From the NCBI GenBank assembly GCA_004353515.1, contig SMNZ01000005.1, positions 124,001-188,000 on the forward strand: DNA of 64,000 bases, written 5' to 3'. Positions within the stretch are counted from its first letter, which is position 1. Every line of letters begins with the position of its first letter. Made by a program: the position numbers and the translations under genes. A model generated the notes under the pieces. It was given only the letters and a program-made list of their open reading frames with translations. It ran no database searches and was not told where the DNA came from. Of this stretch, positions 1 through 9,500 are shown in pieces. Origin of the DNA: Alteromonadaceae bacterium M269 (GTDB lineage Bacteria; Pseudomonadota; Gammaproteobacteria; Enterobacterales; Alteromonadaceae).

Positions 1-388
1 AGTCTGAAGCGGCTCTTGCAGCTGCGTCAATGCACATATGACTCATGGCCCCGATGAAAGTGATCTGTGTGATACCGTTTTCATCCAGTATGCTTTTTAA
101 CTGAGTGTCTTTAAAGGCATTGACGTAGTGTTTTAGAACAGTCAACTCACCATCTTCTGGAGAGACACTTTCGTGAATTTGGGCGCCGTAGGTATTGGGT
201 TTAAAGAAAGGTGCTTCATCAGATTGAAATTCATGGTGGACGTGCACCACTAAATCACCTTTGCTACGTGTTTCAGCTAATACTTTGGAGGTATTCGTTG
301 TTGCTGCATCAATGTTATGCAACGTCCAATCTCCACCGGGGTAATAATCGTTTTGTAGATCGATAACAACAAGCGCATGTTTACTCAT
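1..388 (-). CDS. Cysteine hydrolase (isochorismatase/nicotinamidase family), cut at window edge
   Basis: The reverse strand reads from an ATG at 388 to the window edge, so the C-terminus is missing. The N-terminus is MSKHALVVIDLQNDYYPGG, the usual first strand of isochorismatase-like hydrolases with the catalytic Asp in DLQND. A Lys follows in VLKHYVNAF and the nucleophile Cys sits in GAMSHMCIDAAARAA, so the Asp-Lys-Cys triad of the family is complete. These enzymes hydrolyse amides such as nicotinamide or related small substrates; the exact substrate cannot be told. The gene diverges from an AraC/DJ-1-type regulator starting about 90 bases away, which commonly controls such a neighbour (inference). 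A purine-rich AGGATTAA stretch lies just before the start. Confidence 0.88.
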   Translation of the reverse strand, partial: MSKHALVVIDLQNDYYPGGDWTLHNIDAATTNTSKVLAETRSKGDLVVHVHHEFQSDEAPFFKPNTYGAQIHESVSPEDGELTVLKHYVNAFKDTQLKSILDENGITQITFIGAMSHMCIDAAARAASD

Positions 389-476
389 AATTTAATCCTC
401 TTTGTTGATGTATTGTCATTGTAGGTGGAGTAAACAAGGCGTAGGATTGGCATATGTGACATTTTTCGGGTTATAT

Positions 477-1418
477 ATGCCATCTTGTGCTGATAATGAA
501 TACACCATTGGTATTCTTAATTATCCAGGTGCTCAGCGCGCCGCCGTGTTTGGATTAGCTGATTTGTTTGAAACAGCGAATAGGATGTCTGCGAAAGAGA
601 GTTCGGAAGGTGATGCTCGCACTATTCAAGTTAAGGTTATTGAGGATACATCTCATCAACAAGCCCCCCTGTCCACTATTATTCTCCCGCCAAGCTTAAA
701 TGATGACACTACGCTTCTTGATGAGGACAGCCTAAACGACTTAGCGCAGCTGCACCAGCAAGGGACCTTATTATGTTCTGTGTGTGCAGGGGCTTTTGTT
801 TTGGCGCAAACCGGTATTTTGGATGGCCGTAAAGCAACAACACACTGGGCATTAGCTGAAAAGTTTAGGGAACTTTATCCCGACGTGAAGTTGGATACCG
901 ATAAGCTGGTTATAGATGATGGTGATGTGATCACTGCTGGTGGTCTCATGGCTTGGACTGATTTGGGGCTGAAACTGGTTGACCGCTATCTGGGCTCTTC
1001 AACTATGTTAGCAACTGCGCGTTTTATGCTGGTTGATCCGGGTGGCAGAGAGCAACGATTCTACAGTGTCTTTTCTCCTTCATTAACGCACGGCGATGAG
1101 CCGATTTTGAAGGTACAACACTGGCTTCAGACCAGCTACGAGCAAGCCATTACTGTGAATGATATGGCAGAAAAGGCGAACCTCAGTACGCGCACTTTTA
1201 TACGTCGTTTTCAGCAGGCGACTGAGCTAAGTCCTTCAACCTATCTACAACACTTAAGGGTTGGTAAAGCGCGTAGCTTGATGGAGTCGTCTAAGATGAC
1301 GATAGACAAAATAGCTTGGGAGGTCGGTTATAACGATACCAGCGCGTTTAGGAAGACGTTTCAAAAGTTGATGGGGTTAACACCGCAAGAATATCGTTAT
1401 CGATTTACTGCTGATTGA
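477..1418 (+). CDS. AraC-family regulator with DJ-1/PfpI-like N-terminal domain (GlxA/FtrA type)
   Basis: The N-terminal half is a DJ-1/PfpI (class I glutamine amidotransferase-like) fold: TIGILNYPGAQRAAVFG opens it and LLCSVCAGAFVLAQTGILDG is the nucleophile-elbow region. The last about 100 residues are two AraC helix-turn-helix motifs, with NLSTRTFIRRFQQATELSP and the second at KIAWEVGYNDTSAFRKTFQ. This is a transcription activator architecture. I place the start at ATG 477 (MPSCADNEYTIG) because the domain begins right there; an in-frame start at 402 would add 25 residues unlike the family. It is divergent from the cysteine hydrolase and probably regulates it (inference). Confidence 0.85.
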   Translation: MPSCADNEYTIGILNYPGAQRAAVFGLADLFETANRMSAKESSEGDARTIQVKVIEDTSHQQAPLSTIILPPSLNDDTTLLDEDSLNDLAQLHQQGTLLCSVCAGAFVLAQTGILDGRKATTHWALAEKFRELYPDVKLDTDKLVIDDGDVITAGGLMAWTDLGLKLVDRYLGSSTMLATARFMLVDPGGREQRFYSVFSPSLTHGDEPILKVQHWLQTSYEQAITVNDMAEKANLSTRTFIRRFQQATELSPSTYLQHLRVGKARSLMESSKMTIDKIAWEVGYNDTSAFRKTFQKLMGLTPQEYRYRFTAD

Positions 1419-1589
1419 ACGAGAAGCACTCTGATTACAAGAGCTTTTGTTTGAACACTGAAAATAGGATTTGGCGCACTGTGCAACTGAATTGGCACAA
1501 TTGGATAGCAGGTTGTCGTCATCTGATTTTAAGCACTTTGCGTCACTTGCTTTAATAGCCTCAGTCAAATAGTTAACTGAGGAAAAGAT

Positions 1590-2369
1590 ATGGCATCTTC
1601 ACAAACAGCTCTTATAACGGGCGCATCTGGTGGTATTGGTATTGAATTAGCGCGTATTCACGCGTCTAAAGGTCGTGACCTCGTTGTTGTGGCTCGATCT
1701 GAAGATAAACTTCAAGCGTTAAAAAGTGAGCTTGAATCGCAGTTTGGTGTCAGTGTTTGGGTCATCGCTGAAGATCTTTCTGAGCCAGATTCAGCAAAGA
1801 AAATCTATGAACAAACGCAACAACTAGGCCTCAAAATCAGTATATTAATTAACAATGCAGGGTTTGGTGGTCACGGCTTTTTTAACGAGCGAGCTTTGGA
1901 AAAAGAGCAGTCCATGATGCAAGTAAACATGGTGAGTCTGACTAACCTAACGCATTACTACTTGCAGGATATGGTGAAAGCTAATTATGGACGTATCCTT
2001 AATGTGTCTTCAACGGCATCTTTTCTCCCTGGACCATTACAAGCGGTTTATTACGCAACAAAAGCTTATGTAACGTCTTTTAGTCAAGCCGTTGCTGAAG
2101 AAGTGAAGCATCATAATATTACCGTAACGGCGTTATGCCCAGGGGCGGTAGATACTGGCTTTGTCGCCGCTGGCGATTTAGAAGGGTTGGATGTTTTTAA
2201 GGGGGCTAAATCACCGAAGTCAGTTGCTCTTGTAGGATACAACGATATGGAAAAAGGCGAGTTAGTTTCGTTTAATGAAGCTGGGTTGAAGTTTATGTTA
2301 ACGTGGTTCACCCCTTTGTTGCCGAGAAAGCTTGTTTTGAAACTTTCTCGTAGCATGATGGAAAAATAA
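1590..2369 (+). CDS. Short-chain dehydrogenase/reductase
   Basis: A 259-residue classical SDR. It shows the Rossmann nucleotide motif TGASGGIGIE near residue 10, the NNAG motif (ILINNAGFGG), the catalytic Ser in NVSSTASF and the Tyr-x-x-x-Lys pair in YYATKAYVTSF. The NAD(P)H-dependent oxidoreduction substrate is unknown; sequence style is that of the DltE/YdfG-like cluster acting on acyl or hydroxy substrates. AGGA stands seven bases before the ATG. It lies just upstream of an AraC-type regulator on the same strand (gap 22 bases), so the two may be co-transcribed. Confidence 0.9.
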   Translation: MASSQTALITGASGGIGIELARIHASKGRDLVVVARSEDKLQALKSELESQFGVSVWVIAEDLSEPDSAKKIYEQTQQLGLKISILINNAGFGGHGFFNERALEKEQSMMQVNMVSLTNLTHYYLQDMVKANYGRILNVSSTASFLPGPLQAVYYATKAYVTSFSQAVAEEVKHHNITVTALCPGAVDTGFVAAGDLEGLDVFKGAKSPKSVALVGYNDMEKGELVSFNEAGLKFMLTWFTPLLPRKLVLKLSRSMMEK

Positions 2370-2391
2370 TACAGCGACGACGAAAACGAGC

Positions 2392-3390
2392 ATGAAGTTT
2401 ATTAATAAATTCGCGGTGTCACCCAAATGGCAGTTGTTGTTTCACGATATGGATATCGATGTTGCTACTGCATTGAAGTATGCGCAACTGCCGCTCGACC
2501 TCTTTAGTCGGAAAGATGCTAGCCTGACAGCTGATGAGTATTTTAGGCTGTGGGAGGGCATAGATAGAGCTTCTGGTGATGTTGAGATTGCGCTTAAGTT
2601 TGCAAAACATGTGAGTACAGAGTCTTTTGATGCACCTATATTTGCAGCACTGTGCTGCCCAAATTTGCATACAGCAGCGAGCAGGTTGAGTGAGTATAAG
2701 GCGTTGATTGGACCGATGAAGCTGAAGGTGACTCAATCTGTAGCTGGCACAAAACTCGATATCTCCTGTGCAGCTGAGAACCTGACTATGCCTCATTCAC
2801 TGTGCATGGTTGAAGCAACTTTCTTCACACAACTAGCGCGTATAGGCACTCGACAAACGATCTACCCAGTAACGGTTGCTGTTCCTGAATTACCGCAGAA
2901 TTTAGAACCCTATGAAGCTTATTTTGGATGTCCGATAACCCAAGGGCAGAACGTCAGCATTCAATTTAGTGAGGCCGATGCTAATTTGGCATTTTTGACA
3001 TCCAGCGGCACCATGTGGAACTTCTTCGAAGAAAAGCTGAATCAGAAGCTAGCTGATATGACTTTGGATTCCAGTATGTCTGAAAGGGTGAGAGCGACCC
3101 TGATCGAGATTTTACCGAGTGGGGAATCGAGTATCGATGTGGTAGCAGACAGGCTGGCTATTAGTAAGCGTACATTGCAGCGTAAATTAACCAGTGAAGC
3201 GGAAACTTTTCAATCTATATTGACGGCAGTGAGAGATGAACTCGCTTGTCATTATTTAGAAAAATCCGACATGTCCTTAGGAGAGATATCTTATCTCTTA
3301 GGATTTAAGGAGCCTAATTCTTTTATTCGTGCGTTTCAGTCGTGGCAGGGCACTTCTCCGAACTATTACCGAAGCCAGGTCGAGCATTAG
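2392..3390 (+). CDS. AraC-family regulator with arabinose-binding-like (PF12625-type) N-terminal domain
   Basis: A 332-residue regulator of the OruR/ArgR-like AraC class. The first about 200 residues are the ligand-binding/dimerisation domain (pattern TADEYFRLWEGIDRASGD, then HPNL-like CCPNLHTAASRLSEYK). The C-terminal 100 residues carry the two HTH units, including VADRLAISKRTLQRKLTSE and ISYLLGFKEPNSFIRAFQSW, the latter matching the AraC consensus closely. It directly follows the SDR gene and probably forms an operon with it. The effector is not known. Its stop codon is about 15 bases before a terminator hairpin belonging to the opposite strand. Confidence 0.88.
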   Translation: MKFINKFAVSPKWQLLFHDMDIDVATALKYAQLPLDLFSRKDASLTADEYFRLWEGIDRASGDVEIALKFAKHVSTESFDAPIFAALCCPNLHTAASRLSEYKALIGPMKLKVTQSVAGTKLDISCAAENLTMPHSLCMVEATFFTQLARIGTRQTIYPVTVAVPELPQNLEPYEAYFGCPITQGQNVSIQFSEADANLAFLTSSGTMWNFFEEKLNQKLADMTLDSSMSERVRATLIEILPSGESSIDVVADRLAISKRTLQRKLTSEAETFQSILTAVRDELACHYLEKSDMSLGEISYLLGFKEPNSFIRAFQSWQGTSPNYYRSQVEH

Positions 3391-3401
3391 ATGTACCTCA
3401 T

Positions 3402-3435
3402 AAAAAACGCCACAACTCGATTGAATTGTGGCGTT
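3402..3435 (-). terminator. Rho-independent terminator of the acyl-CoA dehydrogenase gene
   Basis: A perfect 10-base-pair stem, AACGCCACAA (3406-3415) with TTGTGGCGTT (3426-3435), encloses a 10-base loop. Read on the minus strand it is followed by a run of T at 3407-3402. It lies just after the end of the acyl-CoA dehydrogenase gene at 3458. Confidence 0.85.
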
Positions 3436-3457
3436 CGTATGGACTAACTAAGCTAGC

Positions 3458-5278
3458 TTACAAAAACGAAAGTAAATCTTCGTCTAACTGCATCAAGGTC
3501 TTAGGGTCTGCCATCATAGTTGTTGCTAGTGATTTTGTTCGAGGCAGCATCTGAGCGAAATAAAACTCTGCTGTTTTGATTTTAGCTCGATAAAAATCTC
3601 TGTTTTCAACATCTGTAGCCAGTTTTTCGTAAGCTGCTTGAGCCATCTGAGCCCAGAAATAAGCCATGACGATATAGCCGGAATACATAAGGAAGTCGAC
3701 AGAAGCTGAGCCAACAAAATCGCGATTCTTTTTAGCTTTCAAACCTAAACGGATAGTGTATTGCTGCCAGTTAGCAACAGATTTACTCAATGGCCAGATA
3801 AACTTGTTCATTTGGCGCTTATGAGGGTTGCTGGATAAAACGCTCTTATCTTTACAGAAAAGAAGAACTTCTTTGGCAAAAGAGTTTAACGATTTACCGC
3901 GACTCAGAAGGATCTTACGACCAAGTAAATCCAGAGCTTGGATACCTGTTGTTCCTTCATAAAGTGTCGAGATGCGATTATCCCTGACTATCTGCTCCAT
4001 GCCCCACTCTTTGATGTATCCGTGTCCACCAAAGACTTGCAGACCGTGATTAGCACTTTCTGAACCTAGCTCAGTTAAGAAAGCTTTTAAAATCGGAGTA
4101 AGGAAACCTAAGCGATAGTCGGCTTTTTTTCGCTCATCTTCGCTTTTTGCGTGTTCGATCTGATCGACTAGCTTAGCTGTGTAGTAAATCATTGCTCTGC
4201 CACCTTCGCTGATTGCCTTTTGGGTCATCAACATTTTACGAACATCGGGGTGACAGATAATGGGATCGGCGACTTTGTCTGGACTTTTGGTACCTGACAA
4301 TGAACGCATAGACAGCCTTTCTTTGGCGTAGATCAGGGAGTTCTGATAAGCGAGTTCTGCAGCGCAGACTCCTTGTAATGCTGTACCAACGCGAGCCGTA
4401 TTCATAAAGGTGAACATACATTCTAGACCTTTATTTTCAGGCCCAATAAGAACGCCTTTAGCGTTATCAAAATTAAGTACGGCCGTTGCTGAAGCTTTGA
4501 TTCCCATCTTGTGCTCAATAGAGCCGCAAGAAACATTGTTAAACTCGCCAATATTTCCGTCTTGATCAGTTTGCATTTTAGGGACGATAAACAGTGAAAT
4601 ACCTCTGGTGCCTTTTGGAGCGTCGGGCAAACGTGCAAGCACAATGTGGACGATATTCTCTGTTAAATCGTGCTCTCCGGCAGAGATAAAGATTTTAGTA
4701 CCGCTGATGTTGTAGGTGCCGTCACCATTAGGCTCTGCTTTGGTTTTAACTTGGCCCAGATCGGTTCCACACTGAGGTTCCGTTAAGCACATAGTGCCAG
4801 TCCAAGTACCTTCTGTAAGACGCGTCAGGTACAACTCTTTTTGTTCATCGGTACCATGTGTTTGGATGGTATTCATCGCACCATGACTTAAACCAGGGTA
4901 CATAGACCAGGACCAGTTAGCTGATCCCATCATTTCTGATTTCACCATGCCTAGTGAGGGTGGGAGCCCTTGTCCGCCATGATCAACCGGGTGAGAAAGG
5001 CTTTGCCAGCCACCTTCGACATACTTCTGATAGGCTTCTTTAAACCCTTTAGGTGTTGTTACTTGGCCGTTGTCGAACTTACATCCTTCGTCATCGCCAG
5101 TTTGGTTAAGTGGCAGCAGTTCATTTTCACTGAACTTGGCGCACTCCTGCATAATTGCATCGACTAAATCTTGGGTCGCTTCTTCAAATTCTGGATACTT
5201 TTGATAATGCGTGTAGTAGTCAAACACGTCTTCGAGTAAAAACTTAAGATCGGCAATGGGTGCTTTGTAACTGAGCAT
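3458..5278 (-). CDS. Acyl-CoA dehydrogenase (long form with C-terminal extension)
   Basis: At 606 residues this is the long FadE-like/AcdA class. The FAD-binding core is visible: MCLTEPQCGTDLGQ in the middle domain, the SGTKIFISAGEHD strand and GGHGYIKEWGMEQIVRD in the C-terminal helical domain, followed by the extra C-terminal domain seen in this subclass. It catalyses the first alpha,beta-desaturation of fatty acyl-CoA in beta-oxidation, passing electrons to ETF. The start ATG has AAGGG seven bases upstream. A FadR-like palindrome lies about 80 bases upstream and a strong terminator follows, so it is a single-gene unit. Chain-length preference cannot be read. Confidence 0.92.
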   Translation of the reverse strand: MLSYKAPIADLKFLLEDVFDYYTHYQKYPEFEEATQDLVDAIMQECAKFSENELLPLNQTGDDEGCKFDNGQVTTPKGFKEAYQKYVEGGWQSLSHPVDHGGQGLPPSLGMVKSEMMGSANWSWSMYPGLSHGAMNTIQTHGTDEQKELYLTRLTEGTWTGTMCLTEPQCGTDLGQVKTKAEPNGDGTYNISGTKIFISAGEHDLTENIVHIVLARLPDAPKGTRGISLFIVPKMQTDQDGNIGEFNNVSCGSIEHKMGIKASATAVLNFDNAKGVLIGPENKGLECMFTFMNTARVGTALQGVCAAELAYQNSLIYAKERLSMRSLSGTKSPDKVADPIICHPDVRKMLMTQKAISEGGRAMIYYTAKLVDQIEHAKSEDERKKADYRLGFLTPILKAFLTELGSESANHGLQVFGGHGYIKEWGMEQIVRDNRISTLYEGTTGIQALDLLGRKILLSRGKSLNSFAKEVLLFCKDKSVLSSNPHKRQMNKFIWPLSKSVANWQQYTIRLGLKAKKNRDFVGSASVDFLMYSGYIVMAYFWAQMAQAAYEKLATDVENRDFYRAKIKTAEFYFAQMLPRTKSLATTMMADPKTLMQLDEDLLSFL

Positions 5279-5585
5279 ATTTAAACCCTTTTAATATCTA
5301 ATGATAGTGCTTCATGTTTGCACTGATATTAACGAGTATACAGGTAACTGCCAACTGGTCCAACCACGATGTGTTGTTTTTCAAATGACTGATATCTAGA
5401 TCAACACGCTCTATCAAATTAGATTTGTTGATTACCTCGTTACTCAAATTGGGGTCTACTTTTTGAAGCAAAAGCGTTAATCTTGTGGGTAAATAAAGTA
5501 TGCTCTTTGTTGGGTGTCTTGAATACGGAAATCAAGCTTGAGGTCTTGATTTAAGCATTATTAGAATAAATGTGAGTAAGATAAA
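5279..5585. other. Intergenic region between divergent acyl-CoA dehydrogenase and thioesterase genes
   Basis: This 307-base gap holds the promoters of two divergent genes. I see a FadR-like palindrome (5356-5366) and a 16-base sequence at 5399-5414 that recurs at 35651-35666. No small reading frame with a convincing ribosome binding site was found. Confidence 0.5.
5356..5366. promoter_or_regulatory. Possible FadR operator
   Basis: TGGTCCAACCA sits inside AACTGGTCCAACCACGA (5353-5369). The FadR core TGGTCNGACCA differs at one defined position, and the left arm AACTGGTC fits. The site is upstream of an acyl-CoA dehydrogenase, the kind of gene FadR represses. Whether this organism has FadR is not visible here. 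Confidence 0.42.
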
Positions 5586-6356
5586 ATGCCTGTAGATCAT
5601 TGGTTTGTTGCTAACACTGCAAAAAAGCTCCCTAAGTTAACTTTATTTTGTTTCCCTTACGCTGGCGGCGGTGTATCGACTTATGCAAATTGGCATAAAT
5701 ACTTATCAGACGATATAGAAGTTGTTTTTGTTCAACCTCCCGGAAGAGGTGTGCGTTTATTAGATGATCTTTTCGACAATATGGATGACTTAATGGCGGA
5801 GCTCTCTCACAAAATACTTCCCAAGCTAAATCGTCCATTTGCGTTCTTCGGCCATAGCTTGGGAAGCCGGGTTGGTTTTGAGCTTACCAAGCGTTTACAA
5901 CAACTGAGAGCTCCTACGCCTCTGCACTTTTTTGCGTCTGGTAGTCGAGCTCCACATGTTGAGTCTCGAGTTGAAGGTTGGTATTTGCTTCCTGACAGTG
6001 AATTTAAAGCAAAGCTCCGAGAGTTAAATGGAACACCTGAGGATGTTCTTAATAATAGCGAACTTATGGATATCATCATGCCTATGCTTAGAGCTGATTT
6101 TAAAATTGCAGATGAATACCGAGCAAATCGCGGCAAAATAAACTGTCCTATCACAGTGTTACGAGGAACGGATGACGTCGATGTAAGTATCGATGACACG
6201 GAAGCCTGGTCAGAGCTAACGAATAACTTCTCTGGTGTTCATGATGTTGACGGAGACCATTTTTTTATTGATAAGAGCCCTGAAGAAGTCGTTGGTATTG
6301 TTGATGAAGTGCTTGTCAAAATTGCACATTCTATGGCGGAACCAACAACTTGTTAG
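5586..6356 (+). CDS. Type II thioesterase (alpha/beta hydrolase, GrsT/SrfA-D-like)
   Basis: A 256-residue stand-alone thioesterase. FCFPYAGGGVSTYANWHKYL and VVFVQPPGRG are hallmark type II thioesterase strands; FFGHSLGSRVGFEL carries the nucleophile Ser, and the C-terminal VDGDHFFID carries the catalytic His. Such enzymes normally clear mis-loaded or stalled acyl groups from carrier proteins of NRPS/PKS lines. No carrier protein, NRPS or PKS is seen in this window, so it is an orphan here. The start ATG has only a weak purine stretch (GTAAGATAAA) before it. The downstream kinase operon is unrelated by family. Confidence 0.88.
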   Translation: MPVDHWFVANTAKKLPKLTLFCFPYAGGGVSTYANWHKYLSDDIEVVFVQPPGRGVRLLDDLFDNMDDLMAELSHKILPKLNRPFAFFGHSLGSRVGFELTKRLQQLRAPTPLHFFASGSRAPHVESRVEGWYLLPDSEFKAKLRELNGTPEDVLNNSELMDIIMPMLRADFKIADEYRANRGKINCPITVLRGTDDVDVSIDDTEAWSELTNNFSGVHDVDGDHFFIDKSPEEVVGIVDEVLVKIAHSMAEPTTC

Positions 6357-6532
6357 TGTTGAGTTAGTTTTCCAATTTTTCTCTCAAAAAGAGGCATTTT
6401 ATTCGCCGGTTTGCTAAGGGGCCTATTGGCGGATAAATACGAGTCAATTCTTCACCAATATCGCTAGCTATTTTGCGATTTACGGCTAAAATTTTAGGCA
6501 AGACTCTATTTTCTCGACGCTATAGGAATGGC

Positions 6533-9500
6533 ATGACGTGGTATAGCAGTATTCCCCTGTTCCTCAGAATTATTCTCCTCTTGGTTATCCTAGAGGTGAT
6601 TGAAGGCTATATACACGAATTTAAGCCAGAATATTACTGGTCGATTTTCGTTATTACCATCGGGCTGAGTATGTACATTTTGTACCGATGGTTGAGTCCG
6701 TTAGAAGCTGAGAGAGCTCAATCACAGGAACAAGAGTACAGGCTCAAAAGCGTCCTTGATACCGTTAATACTGCTATTGTTACGATCAATGAAGTCGGCA
6801 TTATTGCTAGCTTCAACGAAGCAGCGCAACGCATCTTCGGTTATGGCGAAGAAGAAGTCATTGGTAAAAATGTCAAAATCCTTATGCCAGATGAGCACAA
6901 ACATCGGCATGACGGCTATCTCCACAAATATAAAGAAACTGGCGATGCGAGTATTATTGGTTTGGGCCGAGAATTAGTCGGTGTCCGGAAAAATGGCGAG
7001 ACTTTTCCTTTATTTCTCCATGTTGGTCAAGTCGACTTAGCTCACGGTAGGATGTTTACCGGAGTACTGGAAGATCTCAGTGCGTTAAAAGCGTCACAAC
7101 AGCAAGAAAAAGACACTCGCCAAGCACTAGAGAATGAGGCTCTTCGAACAGCCGAACAGCAGCAATTGCTTAAAAGTGTTCTGACAACAGTTAGTACTGC
7201 CATCGCCACAATCACTGAAGGGGGCATAGTCGAAAGCTTTAACGAAGCGGCTCAGCGTATATTTGGTTATAGCGAAGAAGAAGTCATCGGCAAAAACGTC
7301 AAAATGCTGATGCCAGATGAGCATAAGCACCGCCATGACGGATATTTGAAGAAATATGGTGAAACCGGACAAGCAAGCATCATTGGTCTAGGGCGTGAAC
7401 TTGTAGGCGTTCGAAAAAGTGGCGAAACCTTTCCTCTGTTTTTGCATGTAGGGGAAGTGAATTTAGGTTCGCGCCGCATTTTTACTGGTGTTATGGAAGA
7501 CCTGAGTAAGTTGAAAGCTTCCGAAGAAGCTGAAAAAGAAACCCGCCTAAAACTGGAAGAAGAAGTGATAAAAGCCGCTGAACAAAAAGTTCGGTTGGAG
7601 AGTATCGTTAATACAGTAGGGACAGCCATTATTACCATCAGCAACAAAGGGATTATCGAAAGCTTTAATGAGTCAGCACAGAGGATTTTTGGTTATTCCG
7701 ATGTCGAGGTGTTTGGAAAGAATGTCAAAATCCTTATGCCGGATGAGCATAGACACCGTCATGACGGCTATCTAAGAGAATATGGCAAAACAGGTAACGC
7801 AAATATCATCGGCGTTGGTCGTGAGCTAATTGGTGTGCGAAAAAATGGTGAGGAGTTCCCCATGCACCTGCATGTTGGGCAAGTTAATCTAGATGACCGC
7901 ACTATTTTCACCGGCGCGATAGAAGACTTGAGTGATCTGAAACAAGCTCAGGTGACGGAAAGAGAAGCTCGCCAAGCCCTAGAACAAGAAAAAGTCAGAC
8001 TAGAAGAGCAAGATTGGATTAAGACTTCGTTCGTCAGTGTGGTTGCAGATTTGCGAGCAACATCAGACATGAAGACTCTGTCAGAGGTTCTACTTGATAA
8101 TTTATTGCCGCTACTAGGTGCGCAATTGGGCGTTTTTTATTTTGACGAAGAACTAGAAGACCAAAGAGGCCTGTTAACGCGTTACGGCACTTATGGTTAT
8201 ACGCAAGCGAATAGTTTGAGCAAAACCATTAGTCGTAAGGAAGGTTTGGTTGGTGAGGTTATAAAAGCGGCAACCCTTATCCACCTCAAAGAAGTTCCGG
8301 AGGATTATGTCTATCGGGTCGGCTCTAGCTTAGGAGAGTCTGCACCCAAAGAAGTGATGATTGTGCCCATTATGTTCGAAGGCACAGCATTAGCAGTAAT
8401 TGAGGTTGCGGGGCTTCAATCGTTTAATGCACGACAGTCAGAATTGCTGCTTCAGGTATCGGAAAACCTAGGCATAGTCATCAATCGTATTAAGTCAAAT
8501 GTGCGCACTGAAGAGTTGCTCACAGAAACGCAGAAACAAGCAGAGCAACTTAAAGCGAATGAGGAAGAGCTTAGAGTAGGCAATGAAGAGCTCGCTCGAC
8601 AGAGTGCTGAAATGGAAGAGCGGAATCGGATGCTTGAGGAAGCGCAAACCGAGCTCGAAGAAACCAGTCGATATAAGTCTGAATTCCTCGCTAACATGAG
8701 TCATGAACTTAGAACGCCACTGAATAGCTTACTCATCCTCTCTAAGATGTTGTCGGACAATAAAGACGGTAACTTAACGGCCAGCCAGGTTAAGAACGCT
8801 TCAACCATTTATCATTCAGGCAATGATTTGTTGAGCCTGATCAACGATATTTTAGATCTGTCCAAAGTTGAAGCTGGGCAGATGATGTTAAATATTTCAC
8901 CGCTTCCTTTAAGTCATTTATCAAGTGAGATCGAAGAATCTTTTGGTCCGATAGCTGAACAGAATAACGTTGGCTTTAGTATTACAGTAGACGATAAGTT
9001 GCCTGACGTTATCCTGACGGATGAACAAAGGCTCGCGCAGATATTACGTAACTTTTTGTCTAATGGGTTTAAGTTCACCAAGAAAGGCGAAGTCTCTTTA
9101 AGTATTAGGTTAGCGACAGAAAGTGACAACCTACAAAAAGCCAAGCTCAAGCAGAGTGGTGCGGTTGCTTTTGTTGTGAGTGATACCGGCATTGGTATTC
9201 CGAAAAATAAGCAAGAGATGATTTTCTTGGCCTTTCAGCAGATTGATAGCAGCATACAGCGGGAATACGGTGGAACCGGACTTGGCCTATCGATTTCCAA
9301 ACAACTTGCAGATTTACTAGACGGTGAAGTACATGTCGATAGTGCAAAAGGTAAAGGAAGTACTTTTACCTTCTTCTTGCCTCTAACCTCTAGCTCTAGT
9401 CATGAAGTCTCTCAATCTGCACAACACATCAGGACACTGGCGATAGCGCCCAAAGTGACAGATATTCGGGACACTACGCCACTGGTCGATGACCGCAATA

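Noticed and set aside
1377-1568. 63-residue minus-strand frame between the AraC regulator and the SDR gene
   Set aside because: Low-complexity Ser/Cys/Asn composition, overlap with the end of a real gene, and no ribosome binding site.
6740-7950. Assembly duplication across the three PAS repeats
   Set aside because: The repeats differ at many bases, including synonymous sites, so they are old internal duplications of the gene and not a sequencing artefact.
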